Source: a bacterium
GTDB taxonomy: Bacteria > Lernaellota > Lernaellaia > JACKCT01
Assembly: GCA_019912885.1 (NCBI GenBank)
Contig: JAIOHV010000144.1
Coordinates: 1-49,350 of the forward strand
Direction of reading: 5' to 3'
DNA: 49,350 bases
Below are positions 18,201-26,700 of the stretch, in pieces. Each line of letters begins with the position of its first letter. The first letter of the stretch is position 1. The translations under genes were made by a program, and so were the position numbers. A model generated the notes under the pieces. That model saw only the letters and a program-made list of their open reading frames with translations, searched no databases and was not told the origin of the DNA.

Positions 18201-18237
18201 AAAACGCCCCGCGGCTTTCACCGCGGGGCGTTTTTTT
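18201..18237. terminator. Bidirectional intrinsic terminator
   Basis: A very strong stem, AAAACGCCCCGCGG with its complement around a six-base loop, with A4 on one side and T7 on the other. It can end both glpD transcription (plus) and transcription of the poly-Asp lipoprotein gene (minus). Confidence 0.92.
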
Positions 18238-18254
18238 CTCAGCTTTCGATCAGA

Positions 18255-18668
<414 letters not shown>

Positions 18669-18705
18669 CTCTTAGGTCCCTCCTGAGGGGTTGTCGGTGC
18701 GCGTT

Positions 18706-18734
18706 TATCTAACACAACACCAGTTGCCGTGCAA
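18706..18734 (-). promoter_or_regulatory. Candidate promoter of the poly-Asp lipoprotein gene
   Basis: On the minus strand TTGCAC (18734-18729), 17 bases, TAGATA (18711-18706), about 38 bases upstream of the ATG. A moderate match to the sigma-70 consensus. Confidence 0.35.
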
Positions 18735-19078
18735 CAGCAAATTTCGGCCGATCGTCAACCAGACTTTAGCGGAAATAAAAAAAGACCTTCCGCAAATGAT
18801 TCGGCACGTTAGGCGATGTTCGCGAGAATTTGCTAGAGATTTTGCGAGGTTCCCTGCAATTGGTGCCCGATCGGCCGGGCCATGCGCGTCGGAAACGGCC
18901 CCAAACCCGGAACTGACACCAAGATGTTGATTTTATAAATGATTTTCGTTTTGGAGCCCGGTTCGGCAAAAAAACGCAAAAAAAGGCGGGCCGACCGGAA
19001 GATCGGCGAAAAAACGCCGCTTGCCCAATCCCCGCGCCGATGGTACGCAGGGTTTCGGGCATCGAAAAACGAAATTTC
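18735..19078. other. Low-GC intergenic region between divergent lipoprotein genes
   Basis: No convincing ORF. It contains A/T-rich patches, a GCGGAA...TTCCGC inverted repeat near 18770-18800, TTGATTTTATAAATGATTTTCG-like DNA near 18925, and a hairpin (GCCGA/TCGGC near 18990-19010) with T runs on the minus strand. The plus-strand promoter for the lipoprotein at 19089 should lie here. Confidence 0.5.
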
Positions 19079-19088
19079 GGAGGGACGC

Positions 19089-20027
19089 ATGAGTTTTCGC
19101 GCATTCCGTGCGCTTTGCGGCGGGCCGTTTGCGTTCGTCGGCCTGGGTTTTTTGCTTGGCCTTGCTGTGATGCTCTACCCCGGTTGCGAGGGCGTGGAAT
19201 CCGACGGCGAGTCGATCACCGGGGAGTTCGAGGCCGAGGATATTCCGCTTTTGCCCGGCGGATTCCCGCTGTATCCGCAGACGTTCACCTCGAACAAGGC
19301 CGAGGAGGTCAACACCCAGTACGAAGAGCCGGTCGACGATTTCTACGACGAGATCCTCGCGATGATCGAGGATCCCATCAACGACGAGCTTCCCGTGGGC
19401 AGCGTGGATCTGGATGAAGTCATCCCGAACGGCGTCGAGGGCAAGATCAAGAACATGCTCGAGTGGGCGCTTGGCCAGAAGGTACCGTTTTTCGAGCAAG
19501 GGCCGCTGACGGCGTCCGTCAACGGGCAGATCGCGAGCCTGTTCAAGGGCGCGATTACGGTGAAGGAGGCGAGCCTCAACCTGGAAATCACGAACGACAC
19601 GGGCGACTGGTGGGCGGCGCCGGTGCGTTTTTCGCTGTTTGTCGGGGACGCCGCGGCCGTGCACAGCAAGTCGACCGACACGCGCGCGGGCGCGCTTGTC
19701 ACCACGGACGATACGCCGAATTGCAACTGCACGTTCGAACTCGCGCCCGGCGAGACCAAGACCGTGACGACCGGCAACCTTGAGAACCTCGTCGCCGCGC
19801 TCAACGAATTGAACACGCTCGCGCTCGATTACGACACCGAGGTTCCCGCCGAGGAAGGCGACTGGGGCGGTCTTGTCGATAATCTGAAGGACGCGTCGCT
19901 CACGTCGGTTTCCAAATGGCGGCTGACGATCGAGAAATTCGAACTGAACATCGCCGGCGAGGGATCGATCGATATTCCTTTCGATGTGCCGGACTGGGTG
20001 AAGGAATACGCCGACGACGCGCTCTAG
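19089..20027 (+). CDS. Hypothetical exported protein, probable lipoprotein
   Basis: 312 residues. The N-terminus has a hydrophobic helix (GGPFAFVGLGFLLGLAVMLYPGC) ending at a Cys that could be lipidated, although Tyr at -3 is atypical for a lipobox. The mature part is acidic and beta-rich, with a CNC pair near the middle (TPNCNCTFELAPGETKTV), and ends in DIPFDVPDWVKEYADDAL. I do not recognise the family. The ATG at 19089 follows GGAGG at 19079-19083. The M28 peptidase gene begins 23 bases after its stop, so the two are probably co-transcribed. Confidence 0.8.
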   Translation: MSFRAFRALCGGPFAFVGLGFLLGLAVMLYPGCEGVESDGESITGEFEAEDIPLLPGGFPLYPQTFTSNKAEEVNTQYEEPVDDFYDEILAMIEDPINDELPVGSVDLDEVIPNGVEGKIKNMLEWALGQKVPFFEQGPLTASVNGQIASLFKGAITVKEASLNLEITNDTGDWWAAPVRFSLFVGDAAAVHSKSTDTRAGALVTTDDTPNCNCTFELAPGETKTVTTGNLENLVAALNELNTLALDYDTEVPAEEGDWGGLVDNLKDASLTSVSKWRLTIEKFELNIAGEGSIDIPFDVPDWVKEYADDAL

Positions 20028-20050
20028 TCGCGCCTAAAGGGGGAGATCGG

Positions 20051-21349
20051 ATGGAAACGGCAACCGGGAACGGCGCCGCGGCGCGCGAGGGGACCGAGGC
20101 GCCGGGCAAGGCCAACGGCGACGCGCGGCGATCCGCATCCGAGGACCAGATGATGGCCGATATCCGCGCGCTCGCGGGGATCAAGCCGCATCGCGGCCCG
20201 GCCACGCCCGGCGAGGCCGAGGCGGCGCGCTACGTCCACGGCCGTATGGAAGAGTTGGGGCTTTCCCCAAAAACGGAACCCTTCCGCCTGTCCCCGTATT
20301 TTCCCGCGGCGTGGGCGCTTCACGGCCTGATCGCGTCCGCGGCGTGCGTGCTGGCGTTTTGGTATCCGCTCGCGGCCGCGGCCGTGATCGTCTTTACGAT
20401 GATCTCGTTTCACGGCGATTCGAACACGCGCTACTACCTGTTGCGCTCCCTGTTTCCCCGGCGCGAGAGCCGGCACGTCATCGGCCGCTTGCCGGCGAAG
20501 GGGCACAAGATCGGAGAGCCCTGGCGCGGCAAGCGTGTGGTGATCGCCGCTCACCTGGACGCCGGGCAGATGGGCTGGGCGATTCAGCCGCATCGCGCCG
20601 AGCCGACCGCGCGCTTCTTCAAGAAAAACTTCAACATGGCCCCGCCCCTTCTGGCGCTGATCATGGCCGCGATGGTTCTGGCGCTTTCCGGCGCGATCCT
20701 GTACGCCGTTTTCGGTCCGGGCGGCGTGACACGCGGCGTTCTTGTCGCCGGCGTCCTCGGCAACCTCATCACCGTCGCCATTTTCGGCCAGATGGAATTC
20801 GCGGGTATCAGCCCTGGCGCGTCCGACAATGCGTCCGCGGTCGCGCTCATGCTCGATGTCGCCCGCCGGTTGAAGGAAAATCCCACGGAAAACACCGAGG
20901 TCATGTTCGTCGGCGTCGGCAGCGAGGAAACATACATGAACGGCATGGCCAAATTCATGGACGACCGCCGGGCGCTGCTGGACAAGGAAAATACCTATTT
21001 CCTCGTTCCTGAAACGCTCGCCCAAGGCACGCCGCGCGTCATCGTCGGAGAGGCGGTCACGGCGGCGCACTACCACGACTCCGCGCTGTGCGGCGCGATG
21101 CTGATCGCCGCGCGGCGGCTCGGGCACGCCGGCGTGTCGCCGATCGTCCTGCGAACGGGCGGCACCGACGCGACGCCGCCCACCGTGCGGGGTTACAAGG
21201 CGACAGGGCTCATCTGTCTGAACGAGAACGATTATCCGCCGAACTACCACTACCACACCGACGTCCCGGAGAACGTGAACGCCCCGCTTCTTTCGACGTG
21301 CGTCGACATCTTCGAGGAGACGATTCGCATCGTCGATCGCGACTTCTGA
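20051..21349 (+). CDS. M28-family metallopeptidase with internal membrane segments
   Basis: 432-residue zinc aminopeptidase-like protein. Zinc-ligand motifs are in family order: AHLDAG (His168, Asp170), PGASDNASA (Asp259), GSEE (Glu292, Glu293) and a C-terminal YHYHTD (His402). Unusually, hydrophobic segments occur before the first motif (about 87-119) and between the first and second motifs (about 198-221 and 226-248). A soluble M28 enzyme would be all catalytic domain here. The start follows AGGGGGAG. It may process or degrade the exported protein encoded just upstream, but nothing in the sequence proves this. Confidence 0.85.
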   Translation: METATGNGAAAREGTEAPGKANGDARRSASEDQMMADIRALAGIKPHRGPATPGEAEAARYVHGRMEELGLSPKTEPFRLSPYFPAAWALHGLIASAACVLAFWYPLAAAAVIVFTMISFHGDSNTRYYLLRSLFPRRESRHVIGRLPAKGHKIGEPWRGKRVVIAAHLDAGQMGWAIQPHRAEPTARFFKKNFNMAPPLLALIMAAMVLALSGAILYAVFGPGGVTRGVLVAGVLGNLITVAIFGQMEFAGISPGASDNASAVALMLDVARRLKENPTENTEVMFVGVGSEETYMNGMAKFMDDRRALLDKENTYFLVPETLAQGTPRVIVGEAVTAAHYHDSALCGAMLIAARRLGHAGVSPIVLRTGGTDATPPTVRGYKATGLICLNENDYPPNYHYHTDVPENVNAPLLSTCVDIFEETIRIVDRDF

Positions 21350-21469
21350 ACGGCCGCGCTTTTCGAGCGCATTTTCGGCCGCGCGCAAAGCGCGCTTCCG
21401 TGCTAAGTTGCGCGCGATGTTGGTGATCCCCGTGCGCCGGCGCCGCCGCCCTATCCCCGCCGACCCCGA

Positions 21470-23215
21470 ATGACGCGAAACATTCTCATCGCCTTCGCGG
21501 TGCTGTTCGTCCTTTCGCGCGGATTCGTGCTGTCGTATTCCGAATACGTCTACGACGAGGAGGAATACAAGACGGGCAGCATCGGCAAGCTTGTCATGGA
21601 CGGCCCGCCGCTGCCGCTTCTCGAATACCAGCCGGGCGATTACGAAGGCGGCACGCTCTTTTTCGGATTGATGACGATTCCGTTTTTCGTCGTGCTCGGC
21701 CCCAAATACCTTGCGCTCAAGGCCATGGCGACCGTCACCGGGCTCGTCCTTGGTGTTTGCCTCATCCTGCTGGCCGACCGCATCGCCGGCGACCGAGCGG
21801 CGCTTGTCGCCGCGGCGCTTTACCTCGTGCCTGTGCCCGCCGTCGTGCAAATCATGAGCTTGCCGTGGGGCAACTACGCCGAGACGGCGATGCTCACCAT
21901 GGTGACGCTCGTCATCTTCCACGACTTCCTGTTCGAGGACCGCGGCACGATGCGCCGCGCGGCGGTGCTTGGCTTTCTATGGGGCTTCGGCACGTGGGTC
22001 CATTACGGCTACGCCGTCACGCCGCTTGCGTGCCTTTTGATCTGGCACCTGTCCACGCGCAATCTGCTTGCCGACCGCCGCTTATGGGTCGCGATCGCGT
22101 GCGCGATCGCCGGTTTTTCGCCCTGGTTCGCCTACAACCTGACACATCACTTCTGGGGGCTGCATCGCATCAGCGACGCGTTCGACACGAATCCCGAGGC
22201 GTGGCAAAAGCCGGGCGTCCTTTCGCGCCTTGCCGATCTGGTCTTGTCCGATTTCGCGGCCGGCATGCACTTTCGCTTCGGACGCGAATCAATCGACCGC
22301 GCCGTCAGCTACGCGTATCAGGGCGTCCTGACGGCGGCCGTCATCGCGATCGTCGTTGCGGCGCGCGGCCGGCTGCGGGCCTGGGGCCGCATGCTCTATC
22401 GCGCACGGGCGCGCCTTGGCCTTGCCGAACGGAGCCTCGCGTCGATGACGCCCGTCGTCTACATCGCCCTGTACGGCGCGGTTTACATCCTGACGGGCTA
22501 CGGCCTTTTCGCCGCGACGTGGCAGGGGCTGGACGCGGAAAACCACGCGCACATCTTTCAACTCTATCCCATGTTCATCCTGGGGGCCGCCGTGGCCGGC
22601 GGCCTGCTGTACGAGCGCGTGCCGCGCGTGGTGACGCTTTTAACCGTGTTTCTTGTCGCGTTCGGCGCCGCGGGCGTCTTTCGGTTCATCGATCTTTCGC
22701 GCCCGCAATTCGATCGGCTGCGTTCCAACGCCTACGATCGCGGCGTCATTTACGGCGAGATCGGCCGAAAATGGGCGCGGGCGCCCGAGGAAATGAACAA
22801 ATGGCTCGCCGCGGTGCCGCCTTTCGCCCGGCGGGAGATGGCCTACGGCGCGGGAACGACGTACGGCCTGTTTTACATCGATCACCTGAACGTCGCCGTC
22901 GATAAATGCGAGGTGTTACCGAAGACGTGGCGTCCGTATTGCCACCTGGGCATCGGCACGGGCGTCGCGGCCTCGACGCGCGACGACGACGCGCTGCGCG
23001 CCAAGGCGCTTGGGGTCATCCCGGAGAAATTTCTCCACGCGGTGGAACCGGGGCTGGTGCTTGGCGACATCTGGTTTCACCTTGCAAGCGCCGAGCGCCT
23101 CGCCGTCGCGCGCATGACGTCGCCGCCGCCGGAACTCCCGTGGTCCGAACGCGATCCCTGGCGCGACTTTCTCCAGGCGCACATCTCCGCGGCAGACGCC
23201 GCGCCGGAGAGGTAA
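21470..23215 (+). CDS. GT-C-fold membrane glycosyltransferase (PMT/ArnT-like)
   Basis: 581-residue polytopic protein. It has the layout of GT-C glycosyltransferases: a short N-terminal helix, then a first periplasmic loop with an acidic motif (YVYDEEEY, Asp29/Glu30), followed by about ten hydrophobic segments to residue 400 and a soluble C-terminal domain. GT-C enzymes use polyprenyl-phosphate sugars on the outer face of the inner membrane to glycosylate lipids, glycans or proteins. No acceptor can be inferred. A 120-base gap with a GCGCGC-AAA-GCGCGC hairpin separates it from the M28 gene. Confidence 0.82.
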   Translation: MTRNILIAFAVLFVLSRGFVLSYSEYVYDEEEYKTGSIGKLVMDGPPLPLLEYQPGDYEGGTLFFGLMTIPFFVVLGPKYLALKAMATVTGLVLGVCLILLADRIAGDRAALVAAALYLVPVPAVVQIMSLPWGNYAETAMLTMVTLVIFHDFLFEDRGTMRRAAVLGFLWGFGTWVHYGYAVTPLACLLIWHLSTRNLLADRRLWVAIACAIAGFSPWFAYNLTHHFWGLHRISDAFDTNPEAWQKPGVLSRLADLVLSDFAAGMHFRFGRESIDRAVSYAYQGVLTAAVIAIVVAARGRLRAWGRMLYRARARLGLAERSLASMTPVVYIALYGAVYILTGYGLFAATWQGLDAENHAHIFQLYPMFILGAAVAGGLLYERVPRVVTLLTVFLVAFGAAGVFRFIDLSRPQFDRLRSNAYDRGVIYGEIGRKWARAPEEMNKWLAAVPPFARREMAYGAGTTYGLFYIDHLNVAVDKCEVLPKTWRPYCHLGIGTGVAASTRDDDALRAKALGVIPEKFLHAVEPGLVLGDIWFHLASAERLAVARMTSPPPELPWSERDPWRDFLQAHISAADAAPER

Positions 23216-23225
23216 TCCGGAATTT

Positions 23226-23320
23226 TGAATGCGGAGTGCCGAGTGTCGAGAGCCGAACGGCAAGTGACGCGTGGCGAGCGACGAATGCCGAATGGCCGGC
23301 GACGAATGACGAGTGAAGCG
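23226..23320. repeat. GAGTGCC/GAATGCC-type degenerate repeat after the GT-C gene
   Basis: About ten imperfect units such as GAATGCG, GAGTGCC, GAGTGTC, GACGAATGCC, GAATGGCC and GACGAATGAC, starting 10 bases after the stop codon. Confidence 0.6.
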
Positions 23321-23329
23321 TGCGAGGCG

Positions 23330-23438
23330 TCGTCATCCTGAGCGAAGCGAAGGATCTGCCCGGCCCCTGTTGACGGGCACGCGCCGACAGGGACGGGGCC
23401 AGATCCTTCGGCTCGCTGCGCTCGCCTCAGGATGACGA
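23330..23438. repeat. Palindromic CATCCTGAGCGAAGCGAAGGATC dispersed repeat
   Basis: Two inverted arms (CATCCTGAGCGAAGCGAAGG and, at 23402-23436, its complement with a GCTCGCTGCGCTCGCC variant), extended inward by GGCCCCTG/CAGGG, around a GC-rich centre. The element could fold into a long hairpin. This sequence family is widespread in bacterial genomes as a REP-like element. A diverged single arm lies near 49138. Confidence 0.85.
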
Positions 23439-23455
23439 GCGCGTGCGACGACGTT

Positions 23456-23496
23456 CCAGACTTCGAGACTTCCGGACTTCCGGACTTTCAGACTTT
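23456..23496. repeat. GGAAGTCC short tandem repeat at the ridA end
   Basis: Read on the minus strand, the TGA of ridA is followed at once by AAAGTCTG, AAAGTCCG, GAAGTCCG, GAAGTCTC, GAAGTCTG: five imperfect 8-base units. Confidence 0.8.
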
Positions 23497-23889
23497 TCAC
23501 AGCGCGACGACGCCGATGGCCTCGATCTCGATTTTCGCCTCGGGTTTGGGAAGCGCGGACACCTGAACGGCGCTGCGCGCGGGAAACGGCGCGGCGTGCT
23601 CGAAAAACGCCGCGTACACCTCGTTCACCGCCGCGAAGTCCGCCATGTCCGTCAGGAAAACGGTGACCTTGAGGATGCCGTGAAGATTGCTGCCACCGGC
23701 TTCAAGGACACTCGCCACGTTTTCGAGCGCCTGCCGCGCCTGCGTCTTGATGTCCGCCGCGATTGTGCCCGTCGCCGGGTCGATCGGTAGCTGACCCGAC
23801 GTGAAGACGAGATTCCCGGAACGAACGCCCTGGCTGTAGGGTCCGATCGCCTCCGGCGCCTGAACCGTGCGCAACACGTTCTTGTGCAT
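23497..23889 (-). CDS. ridA: RidA-family enamine/imine deaminase
   Basis: 130-residue member of the YjgF/YER057c/UK114 family, which hydrolyses reactive enamines and imines released by PLP enzymes. Family hallmarks are PEAIGPYSQGV near the N-terminus, FTSGQLPIDPATG, and the substrate-binding arginine in FPARSAVQVSALP, close to the C-terminus. It forms trimers in the cytoplasm. The ATG at 23889 has GGAG just upstream. It lies 112 bases downstream of the SGNH-like gene on the same strand, without an obvious terminator between them. Confidence 0.96.
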   Translation of the reverse strand: MHKNVLRTVQAPEAIGPYSQGVRSGNLVFTSGQLPIDPATGTIAADIKTQARQALENVASVLEAGGSNLHGILKVTVFLTDMADFAAVNEVYAAFFEHAAPFPARSAVQVSALPKPEAKIEIEAIGVVAL

Positions 23890-24001
23890 GAACGACTCCC
23901 GAGCAAGACGAGAAAGGAGAAAGGTGGAAAGGGAACGAAAGATCGCCCCTCGCCGCTCAAGCCGCCTGCGTCATCCGCGAATCCGTGGAAACAGCCAAAT
24001 T

Positions 24002-25036
24002 CTAGTCCATCGCGCCGTCCGGCGAAACCGGTTCCGGGCGAAAGGCTTGCGTGCGCGCGTGCGCGAGAACGATCGGCCAAAGTTCGTCCGCAATCATGGC
24101 GTGCGCGGCGGCGTTCGGGTGCGGCCAACGCATCCACGGCACGAGATAGCGCGGCGTCTTTTCCCTGGGGATGCGGATCTCAAGGTCCACGAGTCGCGCG
24201 CCGAAACTCGTCGCGGCCGTCCGCACGAGGAAGTTGCGGCGGTGATACAGCGGGTAATGCGGATGCACCCATCCGGGGGCGGCAAGGCGCGGGTACGTGA
24301 TGAACACCAGCGGCGCCCCGGCACGTTTGGCGGCCGCGCCGATCTCGAGAAGCGCGGACTGCGTCTGCGTGAGTGAACGCTGGCGCACCGCGTCGTCGTG
24401 TTCGCGTTCCGGATCGATGTCGTTGGCGCTCAACGCAAGCGCGAAGGCGAGGTTCGAAGCAAGGCGCGCCAGCGCAAGCCCGCCCGGCGCCGCGGGCACG
24501 GCCGAGTGCGGCTTTCGAGCGAAAAACTCCCGTTGCAGCGTCCCCGGAACGCTGTCCGTCAAACCGGTCATGACGATCGCCAGATCCGCCTTGTAGCGCC
24601 CGAGCGCGCGCGGCAACAGCGAGGCGACGTCGTTGCTCGTGTGGTCGGGATGCGAAAGGTTGACGACACGGGCGGCGATCTCCGCGGTCTCGAGTCTGCC
24701 CGCAAGAATCGCGGGAAACGTCTCGGCGCGTTTCAGCCCGAGACCGAACGGCCACGCGCCGCCGGCGACGACGACATTGAATGTCGCGCCGGAAAACGGC
24801 GAATCGAGGTAGGTGTTGCGCGGCTCGTAGGCGTTGCCGGCGACGGGCGTGCCGTCGTTCGTCAGGCCCGGCGGCGGCACGTCATAGCCCGCAAGACGAA
24901 GCGCGATCTCGAACGCGGCCAGAATCGCGGCGATGATCGCGGCGGCGACGGCAAGGCGCCGGCCGCGCGTCGCGCCGGATTTCGACGCGCTCGCGGCGGA
25001 TCGGCGCTTCGTGTTTGTCGCGGGTGGGCTTTTCAT
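24002..25036 (-). CDS. SGNH-hydrolase-like protein lacking the catalytic serine
   Basis: 344 residues with an N-terminal membrane anchor (LAVAAAIIAAILAAFEIALRLAG, about 28-50). The block I region reads VVVAGGAWPFGLGLKRAETFP. In SGNH/GDSL esterases this is GDS or GGS, so the nucleophile position is Ala94; the codon is clearly GCG. The C-terminal block has His306 in WPHPNAAAH, but the Asp normally three residues before it is Arg. The fold signature (ETFPAIL, DLAIVMTGLTDSV, HPNAAAHAMIADELW) is otherwise convincing. It is probably a pseudoenzyme, or a relative using another residue. The paralogue at 30185 keeps the serine. Confidence 0.78.
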   Translation of the reverse strand: MKSPPATNTKRRSAASASKSGATRGRRLAVAAAIIAAILAAFEIALRLAGYDVPPPGLTNDGTPVAGNAYEPRNTYLDSPFSGATFNVVVAGGAWPFGLGLKRAETFPAILAGRLETAEIAARVVNLSHPDHTSNDVASLLPRALGRYKADLAIVMTGLTDSVPGTLQREFFARKPHSAVPAAPGGLALARLASNLAFALALSANDIDPEREHDDAVRQRSLTQTQSALLEIGAAAKRAGAPLVFITYPRLAAPGWVHPHYPLYHRRNFLVRTAATSFGARLVDLEIRIPREKTPRYLVPWMRWPHPNAAAHAMIADELWPIVLAHARTQAFRPEPVSPDGAMD

Positions 25037-25161
25037 GGGTATCGCTCGAAGGTCCGCACAATAACCAAATTGCCCGTCGCGGGCGACCCGCCCCCTTGCC
25101 CGAAGCGCGGTTTCGGCTTGACACCCGGAATCGCGCGCCGCGATGCTGGCGGGCGAGAGCG

Positions 25162-26385
25162 ATGAACATCATCCTGGACATTCTTTCGGCGACCCTCGAC
25201 GCGTATGTGCTGGCCGCGCCGTTCTTGCTTTTCGGGCTGGCCGGGGCGGGGCTTTTGCACGTCGCGCTATCGCGCCACGCGGTGGAGCGGCACCTGGGCG
25301 GCGGCGGGATGGGCTCGGTCGCGCGCGCGGCGGCGTTCGGGATCCCTTTGCCGATCTGCAGTTGCGGCGTCGTTCCGATCGGCATCGAGTTGTCGCGAAA
25401 AGGCGCGAGCCGTCCGGCGACGATGTCGTTTCTCATCACGACGCCCGAATCCAGCGCGGACGCGATCCTGCTGACGTGGGGGATGCTCGGCCCGTTTGTG
25501 GCGATCGCGCGGCCGATCGCGTCGTTTTTCACCGCCGTGCTCGCGGGCGTATTCGCGATGTTCTTTCCCGCGCGCGGCGAGGGCGACGCGCCGGCCGGTC
25601 CGGAGATCGACGAGAAGGCGATCGAGGCGGCGTGTTGCGACTCGGCCGTCTGCAACACGGCGGGCGCGAAATCGCCGGACGGCGTGGGATTCGCCGGCGT
25701 GGGCCGCTCGATCCGAAACGCGATCGCGCGAAAAACGGAACCGGGAGTCGAGCCTTTTGGCTCGCTTTTGCGGCGGGGCGCGCGCTACGCTTTTGTCGAG
25801 GTGGCCGACGACATCCTCTTCTGGCTGTTCGCGGGCCTGTTGCTGACCGGCGTCATCACCGTACTTGTTCCGAACGACCTTGCCTCAATCGGGCTGGGCG
25901 GCGGGCATGCGTCGTACCTTGTCATGCTCGCCGCGGGCATACCTTTATATATGTGCGCGTCCGCGAGCACGCCCGTGGCCGCGGCGCTCGTCGCCAAGGG
26001 CGTCAGCCCGGGCGCGGCGCTCGTGTTCTTGCTGTCCGGCCCGGCGACCAACGCGGCGACCGTCGTCGTGCTGCGCGGGGTGTTCGGCCGCGGATTCGTC
26101 CGCGTCTACCTCGCGGCGATCGCGCTTGGCGCGCTGGCGGCGGGGTTCGCGCTCGATTTCGCCCTTGCGTCGATCGGCGTGTCGGTCGTGCCGAAGCTCG
26201 CCGGTGACTTCGAGGGCGCGGCGGGCGCGGTGATGGCCGCGTCCGCGGCGGTGCTCGGCGTGCTGTCCGCGTGGCGCTTTTCGCACGGCGCGGCGAACAT
26301 GGGCCTTCGCGAGTTGCGCGAAAACTTTGCCGCGATCGGGCGATGGATAACGGGCAACCGGCGCGCGGCGACTGGCGACCGGTAG
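25162..26385 (+). CDS. SO_0444-type metal efflux permease
   Basis: 407-residue polytopic permease of the DUF318/ArsP superfamily. The first conserved block PLPICSCGVVPIGIELSRKG (Cys66, Cys68) and the following TMSFLITTPESS match the SO_0444 Cu/Zn efflux subgroup. A second helix block (GIPLYMCASASTPVAAALV, then FLLSGPATNAAT) forms the pseudo-symmetric half. The central cytoplasmic loop carries a Cys cluster, ACCDSAVC (Cys158, Cys159, Cys164), which could bind a metal ion. Transport is inferred from family; Cu, Zn or an arsenical are all possible. A TTGACA at 25118 lies upstream with a poor -10. The last codons (WITGNRRAATGDR) run into a GGCGACCGG repeat that continues past the stop. Confidence 0.88.
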   Translation: MNIILDILSATLDAYVLAAPFLLFGLAGAGLLHVALSRHAVERHLGGGGMGSVARAAAFGIPLPICSCGVVPIGIELSRKGASRPATMSFLITTPESSADAILLTWGMLGPFVAIARPIASFFTAVLAGVFAMFFPARGEGDAPAGPEIDEKAIEAACCDSAVCNTAGAKSPDGVGFAGVGRSIRNAIARKTEPGVEPFGSLLRRGARYAFVEVADDILFWLFAGLLLTGVITVLVPNDLASIGLGGGHASYLVMLAAGIPLYMCASASTPVAAALVAKGVSPGAALVFLLSGPATNAATVVVLRGVFGRGFVRVYLAAIALGALAAGFALDFALASIGVSVVPKLAGDFEGAAGAVMAASAAVLGVLSAWRFSHGAANMGLRELRENFAAIGRWITGNRRAATGDR

Positions 26386-26390
26386 CGACG

Positions 26391-26588
26391 ACCGGCGATG
26401 TCAGGCCGCAAACGCAGGCCACCGGCGATGTCAGGGCCGCAAACGCAGGCCACGCCGGCGGCGTGGCCGGAGTGCGTGGTCGATACCGCCCCGGCATGGA
26501 ACCGCGATGCCGGGGATGCCGGGGCGAACTCAACCGCGCACTTCGTCGCCCCGCTCGGAGCGGGGGCGACTTCGTTTGCGGCTCGGAC
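26391..26588. repeat. MITE-like palindromic element, copy A
   Basis: About 170-200 bases with several internal palindromes (GGCCACGCCGGCGGCGTGGCC-type, GCCCCGCTCGGAGCGGGGGC). The ends are complementary: GTCAGGGCCGCAAA on the left and TTTGCGGCTCGGAC on the right. Its left end is tandemly duplicated (units 26391-26420 and 26421-26451). It shares most of its sequence, in the same orientation, with the element at 27890-28052. No ORF of its own is convincing. Confidence 0.85.
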
Positions 26589-26633
26589 ACCGCAAGCGGG
26601 CACGGTCGCGGGCACGAATGGCGCTCGTTATCG

Positions 26634-26677
26634 TGTCCATCAAGTCCATCCCGTCATTGATGTCCATAGGGTCCATT
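26634..26677. repeat. TGTCCATNN short tandem repeat (copy 4)
   Basis: About five units (GTGTCCATC, AAGTCCATC, CCGTCATTG, ATGTCCATA, GGGTCCATT), ending 23 bases before the amidohydrolase start codon, so the repeat forms the leader of that gene. Confidence 0.75.
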
Positions 26678-26700
26678 CGGAAACAGCGAAAGGCGATTCG

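Noticed and set aside
20024-21922. 632-codon minus-strand frame opposite the M28 gene
   Set aside because: Composition rich in Arg, Asp and His without domains; the plus-strand peptidase has all zinc motifs.
23226-23496. Possible CRISPR array
   Set aside because: Repeat units are under 11 bases, imperfect and without equal spacers, and there are no cas genes.
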